A stretch of 45,825 bases of DNA from Lentisphaerota bacterium (GCA_015061685.1 SUWD01000021.1:1-45825); one strand, 5' to 3'. Positions 1-8,161 are shown, counted from the stretch's first letter. Notes: a model not told the origin generated them from the sequence alone. Translations and numbers: made by a program.

Positions 1-22
1 AGGCAGTCTTTGATTTTATGTT

Positions 23-222
23 CAGTCATGTACGTCAGTACACTCCTGCTCATCCGCCTTGATTTGTCTGCGACCTTGCCTCACACTGCATCCACCGGTT
101 AGATCGAACCCGTGCTTGCCGGTTTGACAAATCACAACTTATGTGATATGTTTTATACGTTAACAAAAATATTTGTTTATAAGCTCCTGTTACGAGTTTC
201 ACAAAATTCGGGACATTATCAA
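23..222 (-). repeat. Dispersed intergenic repeat, copy 1
   Basis: This stretch is the reverse complement of 20749-20948, with roughly 85-90 percent identity by eye. The shared blocks include the sequence around the GGGTTCGATCTAACCGG motif, the AAGTTGTGATTTGTCAAACCGG block and the GAGCAGGAGTGTACT block. Orientation is given relative to the 20.7-kb copy. It contains no open reading frame of note. It resembles a MITE-like or other non-coding dispersed element. Similarity to copies 2 and 3 fades near position 23, so this copy lacks the outer ~45 bp seen at 20949-20996. Confidence 0.8.
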
Positions 223-571
223 CAAATTGTATATCACAAAGATACGTAGAATATCGCCAATCAGTCGAGAAATAAAATAACCGTTTTCGGCAAGCAAAGC
301 TTTATCGGCACTCATCGGTTTGGAAAGGAAGTTTACAGAATCAGCAGACAACCCAAAGGAGAACAAAACAAAAAAGCAAGAACCACTTTTTCATAATGAG
401 ACTCCTGATATTTGGTTATCGTGCGGATTATTCTTAATAATACACAAAAATTTGTAAAATGCAAGAGTGTGTATGATTTTTTTGTAAAATTCTGCTTTTC
501 CGGCAATCGTTGACGGCATCGTCAAAAAGTTCTTTTGCCGTCACTTTTTGCTTTCCGGCACTCAATCAGCA
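223..571. other. Non-coding stretch upstream of the MFS gene
   Basis: AT-rich sequence with no convincing reading frame, no RNA gene that I recognise and no repeat shared with the rest of the window. It separates the dispersed repeat from the promoter of the MFS gene. Confidence 0.5.
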
Positions 572-600
572 TTGAAAAATCCGCTCCGGAATGCTATAGT
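572..600 (+). promoter_or_regulatory. Sigma70-type promoter for the MFS/nifS/ybeD run
   Basis: TTGAAA at 572-577 and TATAGT at 595-600 are separated by exactly 17 bp. The -10 box is preceded by TGC, an extended -10 element. It lies 35 bp upstream of the ATG at 635, and AGGAG at 620-624 is the ribosome binding site. Confidence 0.7.
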
Positions 601-634
601 AATATGATTGACAAACATCAGGAGTTTATCAAAC

Positions 635-1921
635 ATGGCCATTTGGAAAGAAATTTGGGAAAAACGCCGGGGCTTCTGGCTTTTCATACCGCTGCTGCTG
701 CTCTATGCAACATCCTATTTTCAGCGTACCGCCCTGCCGGGTACGATCTATGATACGCTGGTAAGGGAGCTGACACTTTCCGCTCCGCAAATGGCAAATC
801 TCAGTGCTTCATTTGTCTATACCTACGCAATTTTCCAGTTGGTTTCAGGCTCTCTGGTCGATCGTTTCTGCGGCACAAGGGTGGTCATCGGCGGTGGGAT
901 CCTTTTCATTGCCGGTTCAACGCTTTTCCCGCTTTGCAGCAATATATATATGTTATATGCCGCAAGAATGCTCACCGGCATCGGGGCCAGTGCCATGTAT
1001 TTGAGTCTGGTCCGGGAAATCGACCGGCTTTTCGGCAGAAAAAATTATGCGGTCATGTTCGGCATAGCCTATTTCTGCGGATACTCCGGCGGCTTGCTCG
1101 GTTCTCTGCCCTTTGAAAGACTCAGTGCCGTTTATCCGTGGCGTTACATTCTTCTGGCAATGGCACTGCTTTCACTTGTATTCTATCTTATGGTCGTTTT
1201 CAACCGGAACAAAGTCGCTCTGCCGGAGATCCCGAAGACTCCGTTTTCGGTCAAACCTTTCTATTATATCCTGAAAAATCCTTTGAGCTGGCTGGTCGCC
1301 CTCTGTTCCAGTGTCAATTTCAGCACCTATTTCATCATTCAGACGGTATTCGGGAAGAAATTTCTGGAGGACTTCGCCGGATTCTCCTCTCCGGGAGCGG
1401 CAGCGGTAATCTTTTCACTGACTTTAGTCTGCATGTTCACCATGCTGACGACCAGTATTCTTACCCGGCTCACCGGCAACCGCCGCCGTCCGCTGGTGCT
1501 TATCGCCTGTGGAATATGTGCAGCAAGCAGTCTCATGATGACATTGGCAATACATTTTCACCTGCCAAGCTGGATTTTCGCAGTGATCTACTGCCTTTTT
1601 GCCGCCGCCGCCGGGATTCCGCCGATCTTTGCAATGGTCATGCAGGAGGTCAATTCAAGAGACATCATGGCACAATCCGCCGCCGTATCCAATATGTTCG
1701 GCTATCTTTTTGTGGCGATAGGTTCACAGCTGGCAGGATGGCTGCTGGACTGCTTTGAAAGTACAAAAACCGCAGACGGCACAGTGATTTATGCCACATC
1801 AGCTTATTTTACACTGTTTATCGCTGTTTCAGTGATTTCAATAATGTCGTTTCTGCTCTCTTTCCTGATCCCGGAGACCAGAGGGGAATACAGATACGGC
1901 AACCGGCTTGAAAAAATTTGA
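635..1921 (+). CDS. Major facilitator superfamily transporter
   Basis: This encodes a 428-residue polytopic membrane protein with about 12 hydrophobic segments, consistent with a single-polypeptide secondary transporter of the MFS. A loop motif resembling the family signature between TM2 and TM3 is visible as GSLVDRFCGTR. The start at 635 (MAIWKEIWEKRR) is preferred over the upstream TTG at 608, because AGGAG at 620-624 sits 10 bases before the ATG. A second half with a charged central loop (residues about 190-210) is typical. The substrate cannot be told from sequence. The next gene begins within about 25 bp, so it is probably co-transcribed with the cysteine desulfurase, although no functional link is evident. 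Confidence 0.85.
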   Translation: MAIWKEIWEKRRGFWLFIPLLLLYATSYFQRTALPGTIYDTLVRELTLSAPQMANLSASFVYTYAIFQLVSGSLVDRFCGTRVVIGGGILFIAGSTLFPLCSNIYMLYAARMLTGIGASAMYLSLVREIDRLFGRKNYAVMFGIAYFCGYSGGLLGSLPFERLSAVYPWRYILLAMALLSLVFYLMVVFNRNKVALPEIPKTPFSVKPFYYILKNPLSWLVALCSSVNFSTYFIIQTVFGKKFLEDFAGFSSPGAAAVIFSLTLVCMFTMLTTSILTRLTGNRRRPLVLIACGICAASSLMMTLAIHFHLPSWIFAVIYCLFAAAAGIPPIFAMVMQEVNSRDIMAQSAAVSNMFGYLFVAIGSQLAGWLLDCFESTKTADGTVIYATSAYFTLFIAVSVISIMSFLLSFLIPETRGEYRYGNRLEKI

Positions 1922-1944
1922 ATATTTTGCAGGATATACAAAAA

Positions 1945-3135
1945 ATGAATGACCGAATCATCTACCTGGACAACAATGCAACCACCGCTGTCACCCCGGA
2001 AATTTTTGAGGTGATGCGTCCGTACTTCTGCGAGAAATACGGCAATCCCTCCAGCATCCACCGTTTCGGCGGCAGCATCGCCGCAGATATTGAAAACGCC
2101 CGGCGTCAGGTCGCCGCTCTGCTCGGAGCAACCTACCGGGACAAAGACAACTGTGCCACGGAAATAATTTTCACCAGCTGCGGCACGGAAAGTGACAATT
2201 CAGCGATCAACGCCGCCCTCGCCGCTCTGCCGGAGAGAAAAAAGATCGTCACCACCGCCGTTGAACACCCCGCTATACTTCACTATTGCGAAGAACTTTC
2301 CCGCAAAGGTTTCACCGTGGAACTCATCGGCGTGGATAATTGCGGCAGACTGGATATGAGTGCCATGGAAAAAGCGGTCGATGAAAATACCGCCATTGTT
2401 TCGGTCATGTGGGGAAACAATGAGACCGGAACGATCTTCCCGGTTGCCGAAGCCGCTGAAATCGCTCATAAAAAAGGTGCTTATTTCCACACCGATGCTG
2501 TGCAGGCCGCCGGCAAAGTCCCCATTGACGTCAACGCCGCAAAGATCGACTTCCTCTCGATCTCCGGACATAAACTCCACGCTCCCAAAGGCGTCGGGGC
2601 TCTCTACGTCCGCCGGGGCATAGCTTTCACCCCCCTTATCTGCGGCGGTCATCAGGAACGCAGCCGCCGGGGCGGCACAGAGAATGTCGCTTCCATCATC
2701 GGGCTTGGAGAAGCCTGCCGCATTGCAAAAGAAAATCTGGCAAATGAGTACCGCACCCTCAAAGAGATGCGGGATGCCTTTGAAGCAAAACTGTTAAAAA
2801 CCATCCCCCGGATCCGGATCAACGGCGATCTGGAAAACCGTCTGCCGGGAACCAGTTCTGTAAGTTTCGAATGTATTGAAGGAGAGAGTATTCTGATGCT
2901 GCTGGATGTATTCGGCATCTGTGCCAGCAGCGGCTCGGCATGTACCACCGGCAGTCTGGAACCTTCACACGTCCTGCGGGCAATGGGGATCCCTTACAGT
3001 GCTGCTCACGGCACGATCCGCTTCAGTCTGTCCCGCAACAATACAATGGAGGAACTTGACTTCGTAGCGGAGAAACTTCCGCCGATCATCGCCCGCCTGC
3101 GGGAAATTTCTCCTTACTGGGAGGAGGAAAAATGA
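1945..3135 (+). CDS. nifS: Cysteine desulfurase, NifS/IscS family
   Basis: A PLP-dependent enzyme that removes sulfur from cysteine as an enzyme-bound persulfide, for iron-sulfur cluster or tRNA thiolation pathways. The N-terminal YLDNNATT block, HTDAVQAAGK and the PLP lysine in SISGHKLHAPKG are present. The catalytic cysteine lies in SSGSACTTGSLEPSHVL. The 396-residue length is normal for the family. The ATG at 1945 is chosen over the TTG at 1918 because the conserved fold begins at MNDRIIYLDNNATT. The alternative start has no ribosome binding site, while GCAGGA lies 11 bases before 1945. Its stop overlaps the start of the DUF493 gene (ATGA), implying translational coupling. No scaffold protein (IscU/NifU) is adjacent. 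The exact subfamily (NifS or IscS) is not certain. Confidence 0.93.
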   Translation: MNDRIIYLDNNATTAVTPEIFEVMRPYFCEKYGNPSSIHRFGGSIAADIENARRQVAALLGATYRDKDNCATEIIFTSCGTESDNSAINAALAALPERKKIVTTAVEHPAILHYCEELSRKGFTVELIGVDNCGRLDMSAMEKAVDENTAIVSVMWGNNETGTIFPVAEAAEIAHKKGAYFHTDAVQAAGKVPIDVNAAKIDFLSISGHKLHAPKGVGALYVRRGIAFTPLICGGHQERSRRGGTENVASIIGLGEACRIAKENLANEYRTLKEMRDAFEAKLLKTIPRIRINGDLENRLPGTSSVSFECIEGESILMLLDVFGICASSGSACTTGSLEPSHVLRAMGIPYSAAHGTIRFSLSRNNTMEELDFVAEKLPPIIARLREISPYWEEEK

Positions 3136-3398
3136 AAGAAACCAAAAAAGAGATCCAATTCCCCTGCCGCTGGGAGTTCCGTCTGTTTGCAGCGATGGAA
3201 ACTCTGGATAAAACCCAAGCTGCCGCCATCGAATTGGGAAAGAGCAGAAATCTTGATTTTGAAATCAGCATCGGCGAAAGCTCCGCAAGCGGCAAATATA
3301 CCGCCTTGCGGGCCGCCTGTCAAGTCGGTTCAATAGAGCAGGCAAGAGAACTTGCCGGGGAATTGGGAAAGCTTGAAGGAGTGCGTTTTTTGCTTTAA
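3132..3398 (+). CDS. ybeD: YbeD/DUF493 family small protein
   Basis: The 88-residue product aligns by eye with the E. coli YbeD (UPF0250/DUF493) fold. It opens with a FPC-type segment, has a central SxSGKYTAL strand matching SSKGNYHSV of YbeD, and ends with a helix and strand, ELAGELGKLEGVRFLL, matching LYEELGKIDIVRMVL. The family has an ACT-like ferredoxin fold and an unclear, probably regulatory, role. GAGGAGG at 3120-3126 is a strong ribosome binding site, and the start overlaps the nifS stop. Coupling to a cysteine desulfurase is notable but proves nothing about function. Confidence 0.8.
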   Translation: MKETKKEIQFPCRWEFRLFAAMETLDKTQAAAIELGKSRNLDFEISIGESSASGKYTALRAACQVGSIEQARELAGELGKLEGVRFLL

Positions 3399-3454
3399 AA
3401 GTGGGAAAAAGTCAGAAAAAACAGCTTTTTTTTGAAAAAAATTGCATTATGGAT

Positions 3455-3483
3455 TTGACAACCGTGATTTAAGTGTTAGATTC
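3455..3483 (+). promoter_or_regulatory. Promoter of the repeat-protein gene
   Basis: A perfect TTGACA at 3455-3460 is followed after 17 bp by TAGATT (3478-3483). TATAAA at 3484-3489 is too far for normal spacing. The surrounding 3399-3553 region is very AT-rich, and the ATG lies at 3554. Confidence 0.5.
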
Positions 3484-3553
3484 TATAAAGTGCATTTTAT
3501 TTTGTTTTATAATTGATTTTTAAATAATTTTAATTTTAGAGGGTGTCCCGACA

Positions 3554-5866
3554 ATGAAAACTTTCAACATCATCGCCTGTATTCTGATCCTGCTGCTGGC
3601 AATCGTGAGTGCCGTATTCTCCTACTTCCTTTACGAAAAACGTGTGCAATTCGTTGACGGTTGGACCCAAATGAGTACCGCTATCCAAACCAGTGCAAAG
3701 AAAATCGACGAACAGAGCGATAAGAAAGCCGCACCTGAACTTACCGTGGAAAAACTCTCCCACAAGGTATATACGGAAGAGGGTCTCAGAAGACAGTTGA
3801 GCTTCCTGACCAATCAGAGCAAAGAATTCGTGGATAAATTCAACAATGCCATGACCGGCTGGGAGATCATGACCAAAGCGATTTACGACAGCGTTTCGAC
3901 CCTCGATTCACATACCGACGGGAAATATTCAAATAAAGTCACCAAAGAAGAACTGCTTTTCGACAACCCGAAATTCAACGCCGATGAATTCAGTGCCAAG
4001 ATCAAAAACCTGCTCGATCAGAGCAAAGAGGTCACCAATCACTATCAGAATGCCCGCGAAAGCTGGGACATGATGAGTGAGCTTATCCACGGAGCGGCAG
4101 TTATCATTGACAAACACACCGGTAAAAATCAGGCAGGCACCCTCGAACCGGGCGTGCTGTCCAAATACAATAACAAATTCAATAAAAATATTTTCCAGGA
4201 GCAGATCAGCAACCTGACAACTCAGCTCAATATTTTCGTCAAATATTATACCAATGCCGAAGAAAGCTGGAAAATCATGAGCAAAGCGATCTACGATTCC
4301 GCTCTTACCATCGATGCCCACACCGGCAAAAAACAGGCCGGTTCTCTCGATCCGGCAAAACTCGCCAAATACAATACCGACAAATTCAACAAAAACACCT
4401 TCCAGAATCAGATCAACAACCTGACCACTCAACTCAACATCTTTGTCAAATATTATACCAATGCCGAAGAGAGCTGGAAGATCATGAGCAAAGCGATCTA
4501 CGACAGTTCAGTTATGATCGATATCAAAACCGGCAAAAAACAGGCTTCCGAGCTTGATCCCAAAAAACTTGATATGTACAACACCGACAGATTCAAGAAA
4601 GAGGTCTTTGAAAAGCAGATCGCCAAATTGACCACCCAGGTCGCCGAATTCACCCTGCTTTATGAAAACACCGTCAAAGGCTGGAAGCAGATGCAGAATG
4701 CAATTATCAAAGCGTCAACCAATATGGATCACATCAGCTCACAGAAGTATGCTGCCGGATTCAGACAGGCAAACTTTGATAATATGAGATACAACGATGA
4801 TGAATTCAACCGGATGATCACCCGGCTGGTCACCCAGAGTGAAGATGCCGTCAAACGTTACGATGCAACAGTCAAAAACCTCAACGACACCAGAGCTGAA
4901 CTCAAAGCAACCAAAGATGAACTCAGTGCAACCAAAGCAGAACTCGCCCGCCGTATGGGACAGCTCAATGCCATCGCCCAGACCATGACCGCTATCGGCA
5001 CCAAGGTCAGCACCAAAGACATTACCAAAGACGGTTTTGTTGATCTGCGCCGTTACAGCGGTCAGATGAATGCGGTCAACAGCCGTGTTGTTCAGATCGT
5101 CAACAACCGGGCATACATCGTCGCCCAGCTGAAAAAACTGGTCACCGACCACAAAGGCAAACTTGATGACACCAAACTTTTCGCCGCTGCCAATGAATCT
5201 GCGGTAAGAACTGCTCTGGGTCCGGTTTACACCATTTTCAACACCCAGAAAAATTCCCGCATCAGCTATGCCAAAGCGATCTCTGATATCGCCGGACAGT
5301 TGGGAATTCCTTTCAAAGACGATATCTACAGCAATGCTACCGCCACTGCCGGTATTGTCGAAGCCAACCGCAAAAAGCTGAAAGTTGACATTCCCTCACT
5401 GCAGACCCAGCTCGCCAATGCCCATCTGGACATTGCCAATAAGCAGGAGATCATCAACACCCGCGACAAAACCATTGCTGATCAGAAAGTTGTCATCTCC
5501 GACTTCCAGCAGATTTTCAATCTGGTTGAAGCCGGCGGCGATAAATTCCCGAAACCCTGGGAACGCGGTTCCGATGAGGCCCGCAGTGCGATCGTCGGTT
5601 CTGTGGTCAGAGTTTCGCCGGAATTCGGTTACATCATCGTCAATATCGGCAGCGAAACTGTCGTGGTCCAGAAAATCGGCAGCAAAGAGTACCCGGTCAA
5701 TCCGGAAGTCGAAGACGGTCTGACCTTCCACGTTGTCCGTGACGGTGAATTCATCGCCGAGATCAAGCTCAACGAAGTGGATAAGAATGAGTCCACCGCC
5801 GATATCCCGCCGTCAAAAGCCGGTGCTATCAAAGTCGGTGACCAGGTAATCTACCAGAAAAAGTAA
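3554..5866 (+). CDS. Membrane-anchored repeat and coiled-coil protein
   Basis: I do not recognise a named family for this 770-residue protein. It begins with a single transmembrane or signal-anchor segment (residues about 5-27). About six repeats follow (residues ~30-400), each marked by a W-x-x-M-x-x-A-I core such as SWKIMSKAIYDS. The best preserved repeats are 69 residues long (207 bp): the block at 4210-4295 recurs at 4417-4502 nearly unchanged in DNA, so duplication was recent. A coiled-coil region with alternating KATKDEL/SATKAEL heptads comes next, then a helical region. The C-terminal ~100 residues look like a small beta-domain (IVGSVVRVSPEFGYIIVNIG). It may be a periplasmic stalk or scaffold protein. 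Two tiny genes follow in the same direction. Function unknown. Confidence 0.8.
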   Translation: MKTFNIIACILILLLAIVSAVFSYFLYEKRVQFVDGWTQMSTAIQTSAKKIDEQSDKKAAPELTVEKLSHKVYTEEGLRRQLSFLTNQSKEFVDKFNNAMTGWEIMTKAIYDSVSTLDSHTDGKYSNKVTKEELLFDNPKFNADEFSAKIKNLLDQSKEVTNHYQNARESWDMMSELIHGAAVIIDKHTGKNQAGTLEPGVLSKYNNKFNKNIFQEQISNLTTQLNIFVKYYTNAEESWKIMSKAIYDSALTIDAHTGKKQAGSLDPAKLAKYNTDKFNKNTFQNQINNLTTQLNIFVKYYTNAEESWKIMSKAIYDSSVMIDIKTGKKQASELDPKKLDMYNTDRFKKEVFEKQIAKLTTQVAEFTLLYENTVKGWKQMQNAIIKASTNMDHISSQKYAAGFRQANFDNMRYNDDEFNRMITRLVTQSEDAVKRYDATVKNLNDTRAELKATKDELSATKAELARRMGQLNAIAQTMTAIGTKVSTKDITKDGFVDLRRYSGQMNAVNSRVVQIVNNRAYIVAQLKKLVTDHKGKLDDTKLFAAANESAVRTALGPVYTIFNTQKNSRISYAKAISDIAGQLGIPFKDDIYSNATATAGIVEANRKKLKVDIPSLQTQLANAHLDIANKQEIINTRDKTIADQKVVISDFQQIFNLVEAGGDKFPKPWERGSDEARSAIVGSVVRVSPEFGYIIVNIGSETVVVQKIGSKEYPVNPEVEDGLTFHVVRDGEFIAEIKLNEVDKNESTADIPPSKAGAIKVGDQVIYQKK

Positions 5867-5888
5867 GCCGGAAACAAAGGATAAAGTC

Positions 5889-6035
5889 ATGCTTAAGTCA
5901 AAATTCTTTACCGGAATGATCATTGCCACACTGGTATTCGCCATCGCTGCAGTAACTTTGCAGGTGTTGGAAATGGATGCCTACGAACTTCTGCAAACAC
6001 TCTGGGCAAAATGGACAGCTCCTACTCCGCAGTAA
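5889..6035 (+). CDS. Small single-pass membrane protein (48 aa)
   Basis: A 48-residue reading frame with one hydrophobic segment (about residues 9-27, GMIIATLVFAIAAVTLQVL) and a short tail ending in WAKWTAPTPQ. AAAGGA at 5876-5881 lies 7 bases upstream of the ATG, an ideal ribosome binding site. It begins 23 bp after the repeat-protein stop and overlaps the next small lipoprotein frame by 25 bp. The good start signal and tight position support a real gene. It may be a partner or anchor of the upstream repeat protein, which is inference. No family recognised. Confidence 0.6.
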   Translation: MLKSKFFTGMIIATLVFAIAAVTLQVLEMDAYELLQTLWAKWTAPTPQ

Positions 6036-6181
6036 TTTCCCGCGCCGTTGCATTGATTGCAACGGCGTTTTTATTTCTCGCCTCCGGCTGTACACAACTG
6101 GAAAGAGACGGCATAAGTCCGATCCCGCAGAATACACCGCCGACATGGGAAATCAATCCTTATGGAGATGTTTTCCGTTAA
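6011..6181 (+). CDS. Small lipoprotein (56 aa)
   Basis: The frame encodes a short positive-to-hydrophobic leader ending in the lipobox LASGC (Cys27). A mature peptide of only 30 residues follows, with a proline-rich tail containing SPIPQNTPPTWE and NPYGDVF. This is a classical lipoprotein signal followed by almost no domain. It starts inside the preceding 48-residue gene (25-bp overlap, different frame), which fits translational coupling. The tail motif resembles small lipoproteins I have a vague memory of from PVC bacteria, but I cannot name a family. The location is the envelope, by the lipobox. Confidence 0.6.
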   Translation: MDSSYSAVISRAVALIATAFLFLASGCTQLERDGISPIPQNTPPTWEINPYGDVFR

Positions 6182-6313
6182 CTGCCGGGAAACGGCTGTT
6201 GACGGCGGCTGACAGATCAGAGCATAGGAGCCGCATGGAGCAAAAGCCACGCAATCAGTGGTGGTTGAAAGCAACGCAGCTGCAGTATCTGCGTTTCTTT
6301 GCCCTTATCTTTT
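6182..6313. other. Convergent intergenic region with hairpins
   Basis: The region lies between the small lipoprotein gene and the minus-strand LacZ-like gene. AACGCAG at 6273-6279 pairs with CTGCGTT at 6289-6295, followed by TCTTT, and may be a weak plus-strand terminator. A second, AT-rich arm pair (CTTTTT and AAAAAG, about 6308-6323) runs into the end of the minus-strand gene. Confidence 0.4.
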
Positions 6314-7471
6314 TCACGCAAAAAGAAAGAGGGTCATGCGGTAAACTCCGGAGGATATCGGTTGATTTTCACCGATCCGGCAGTCAATATACAAACTTAT
6401 TTCACTCTCAGCAGATGGGTGTTTGCCGGAAAAAGCGGCATCTTCCAAAGCAAATTCGGAACAGGGCAGTACGGAAAAACTGAAACTGTTGCCGCCGACT
6501 ATCCGCAAATGTTTTTTGCCATCGGGATCAGAAAGCTCCAGAGATTTCACATTACTGCGGCTGCCGCCGGCACGGGGAGTATCATGCGGAGTAAACATAT
6601 CTGCCACCTTGAAATCATAAGAGGAAAAGACCGCCCCCCGGTCTCCGGGATAATTTTCATGCGGTCCATTGCCCAGGAATCTGCCATGATCCATCGTATC
6701 CGGCAATCGCATAACGATCCCCAGACGGGGGAGACCTGCAAATGATTCAGGAACAACGAATTCCATATCGTACCGCAGAGAACCGTCATTTTGCGGAGTA
6801 AAACGCTGGGTAAATTCCAATTCATCCATCTCCATTGCGGTCGGCAGAGCCAGAGCATGAGACTCGATGCTTTTGCCGTCGGAAACAAAGCGGTCGGCGG
6901 CTACCTTGATCCGGTCAAGTTTCAATTTCCGCAAATTCTCCGGCACCATTCCCCTACGCCACATGGAAAGCCTCGGCCCGGATGAGAGAATTTTTTCGCC
7001 GTTGTAACGCAATTCTCTCATGCCGTCGGCGTCGATGACCGCAGAGAGTTTGCCGCTGGAAATAATTCCTTTGGAGACATCAAACCGCACTCCGGTGAAA
7101 AATTGCTCTTTTGACACTTCCGGCATCAGCCATGCCGCCGGGGTCATGGGGAAACTTTCTACAGCAAGACAGCACTCTGTTTCATCATAAAATCTGACGA
7201 TCAAAACTGCATTTGAACCATACACCATATCCGGCACATCCACCGAGAGCAGATACTCTTTTCTTTCTCCGGCACGCATGGTATTGATCAGGAATTGGCC
7301 GAAAGAATCCCTTTTGCCATCAACTTCCAGCTGCCATTTGCCCATGACTCTGCCGCAATCCCGACGGCAGAGGACGGATATCCTGCCGGTAAGAGAGTCG
7401 GTAAGGGATACTTCAAAGGGTTGTTCCAGATAAATTTTTTCCGCTTCTTTGGCGGTGAGCAATTCTTTCAT
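6314..7471 (-). CDS. Stand-alone C-terminal module of GH2 beta-galactosidase (LacM-like)
   Basis: The 385-residue product matches the C-terminal part of LacZ-type beta-galactosidases. Residues ~1-110 resemble the Ig-like domain 4 (IYLEQPFEV...GKWQLEVDGK). Residues ~130-385 resemble the large beta-sandwich of domain 5 (Bgal_small_N), with the signature FLGNGPHENYPGDRGAVF. The sugar-binding jelly roll and the catalytic TIM barrel with its two glutamates are absent. The gene has its own ATG, which begins 6 bp after the ispF stop (GGGGA upstream), so it is not an obvious pseudogene. Split enzymes of LacL/LacM type exist in lactobacilli, but no LacL-like partner lies in this window. It could be a subunit partner, a carbohydrate-binding protein or a mutarotase-like protein. 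No signal peptide is visible. Confidence 0.75.
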   Translation of the reverse strand: MKELLTAKEAEKIYLEQPFEVSLTDSLTGRISVLCRRDCGRVMGKWQLEVDGKRDSFGQFLINTMRAGERKEYLLSVDVPDMVYGSNAVLIVRFYDETECCLAVESFPMTPAAWLMPEVSKEQFFTGVRFDVSKGIISSGKLSAVIDADGMRELRYNGEKILSSGPRLSMWRRGMVPENLRKLKLDRIKVAADRFVSDGKSIESHALALPTAMEMDELEFTQRFTPQNDGSLRYDMEFVVPESFAGLPRLGIVMRLPDTMDHGRFLGNGPHENYPGDRGAVFSSYDFKVADMFTPHDTPRAGGSRSNVKSLELSDPDGKKHLRIVGGNSFSFSVLPCSEFALEDAAFSGKHPSAESEISLYIDCRIGENQPISSGVYRMTLFLFA

Positions 7472-7477
7472 AATATA

Positions 7478-7957
7478 TCATTTCCCCAGCAGAACCACTG
7501 CGGATGCGGCAATTCCTTCTCCGCGTCCGGCAAAACCGAGCTTTTCCGTAGTGGTGAATTTTACAGAAATACGTTTCTCATCCCATTGAGTTGTTTCAGA
7601 GATCCTTTTGATCATCGCTTCACGGAAAGGGGACAATTTCGGTCTCTGGGCGATAATGGTTATATCGCAGTTGAATAAACGGTATGCCGACAACTCCGGC
7701 AAAGCAAGAACCTCCCGGAGAAGTTTCATACTGTCTGCCCCGGCATAAGCGGGATCTTTATCCGGAAAAAGTTTGCCGATATCGCCGCCGGAAACGGCTC
7801 CGAGCAGAGCATCCATCAAAGCGTGGATCGCCACATCAGCATCACTGTGTCCAAGCAGACCGTTTTCACACGGCACTTCCACGCCGCAGAGAATCAGTTT
7901 CCGCTCCGGCACAAGTTTATGCACATCATATCCCTGACCAATACGCAGATCATCCAT
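7478..7957 (-). CDS. ispF: 2-C-methyl-D-erythritol 2,4-cyclodiphosphate synthase
   Basis: This enzyme converts CDP-ME 2-phosphate to the cyclic diphosphate in the MEP isoprenoid pathway. The 159-residue protein has the diagnostic N-terminus RIGQGYDVHKL (metal-binding Asp and His), GHSDADVAIHALMDALLGA, IGKLFPD and the C-terminal FTTTEKLGFAGRGEGIAASAVVLL. The start at 7957 (MDDLRIGQGYDVH) gives the normal family length. It is preceded by AGGAT at suitable spacing; a longer frame from 8050 has no support. The gene sits between a 31-residue basic-protein gene upstream and the LacZ-like module downstream, probably all one transcript. Confidence 0.96.
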   Translation of the reverse strand: MDDLRIGQGYDVHKLVPERKLILCGVEVPCENGLLGHSDADVAIHALMDALLGAVSGGDIGKLFPDKDPAYAGADSMKLLREVLALPELSAYRLFNCDITIIAQRPKLSPFREAMIKRISETTQWDEKRISVKFTTTEKLGFAGRGEGIAASAVVLLGK

Positions 7958-8065
7958 TAAAAATATCCTTTCCCCCTGAAAAAACTCAAGCCGGAAACAG
8001 AATGTCCGGAATTGCTTCCGGAGTTTTCCGCTCCCGGCCGTTACGATCAAATCAAATCTTGCGAC

Positions 8066-8161
8066 TTATTTTTTGATCAGGGCTTTGATCTGCTCACGCT
8101 TGCGGGCGAGATAAGCTTTGCGCCGGTTGCGTTTCTCGATCTTGTTGTGCTGCTGTCCCAT
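8066..8161 (-). CDS. 31-residue highly basic protein (MGQQHNK type)
   Basis: A 31-residue frame starts MGQQHNKIEKRNRRKAYLA and ends with IKALIKK; about 40 percent of its residues are Lys or Arg. GAGGA lies at about 8168-8172 before the ATG, and a well-formed minus-strand promoter lies at 8216-8244, so this is a real gene. From memory, similar MGQQ-NK-type peptides are annotated as hypothetical proteins in several PVC-group genomes. I cannot verify that here. The composition suggests RNA or ribosome binding, comparable to tiny ribosomal proteins such as bTHX, but that is inference. Confidence 0.7.
   Translation of the reverse strand: MGQQHNKIEKRNRRKAYLARKREQIKALIKK

Noticed and set aside
2200..2652. 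150-codon minus-strand frame inside the cysteine desulfurase gene
   Set aside because: A shadow of a strongly conserved gene on the other strand, with no domain.
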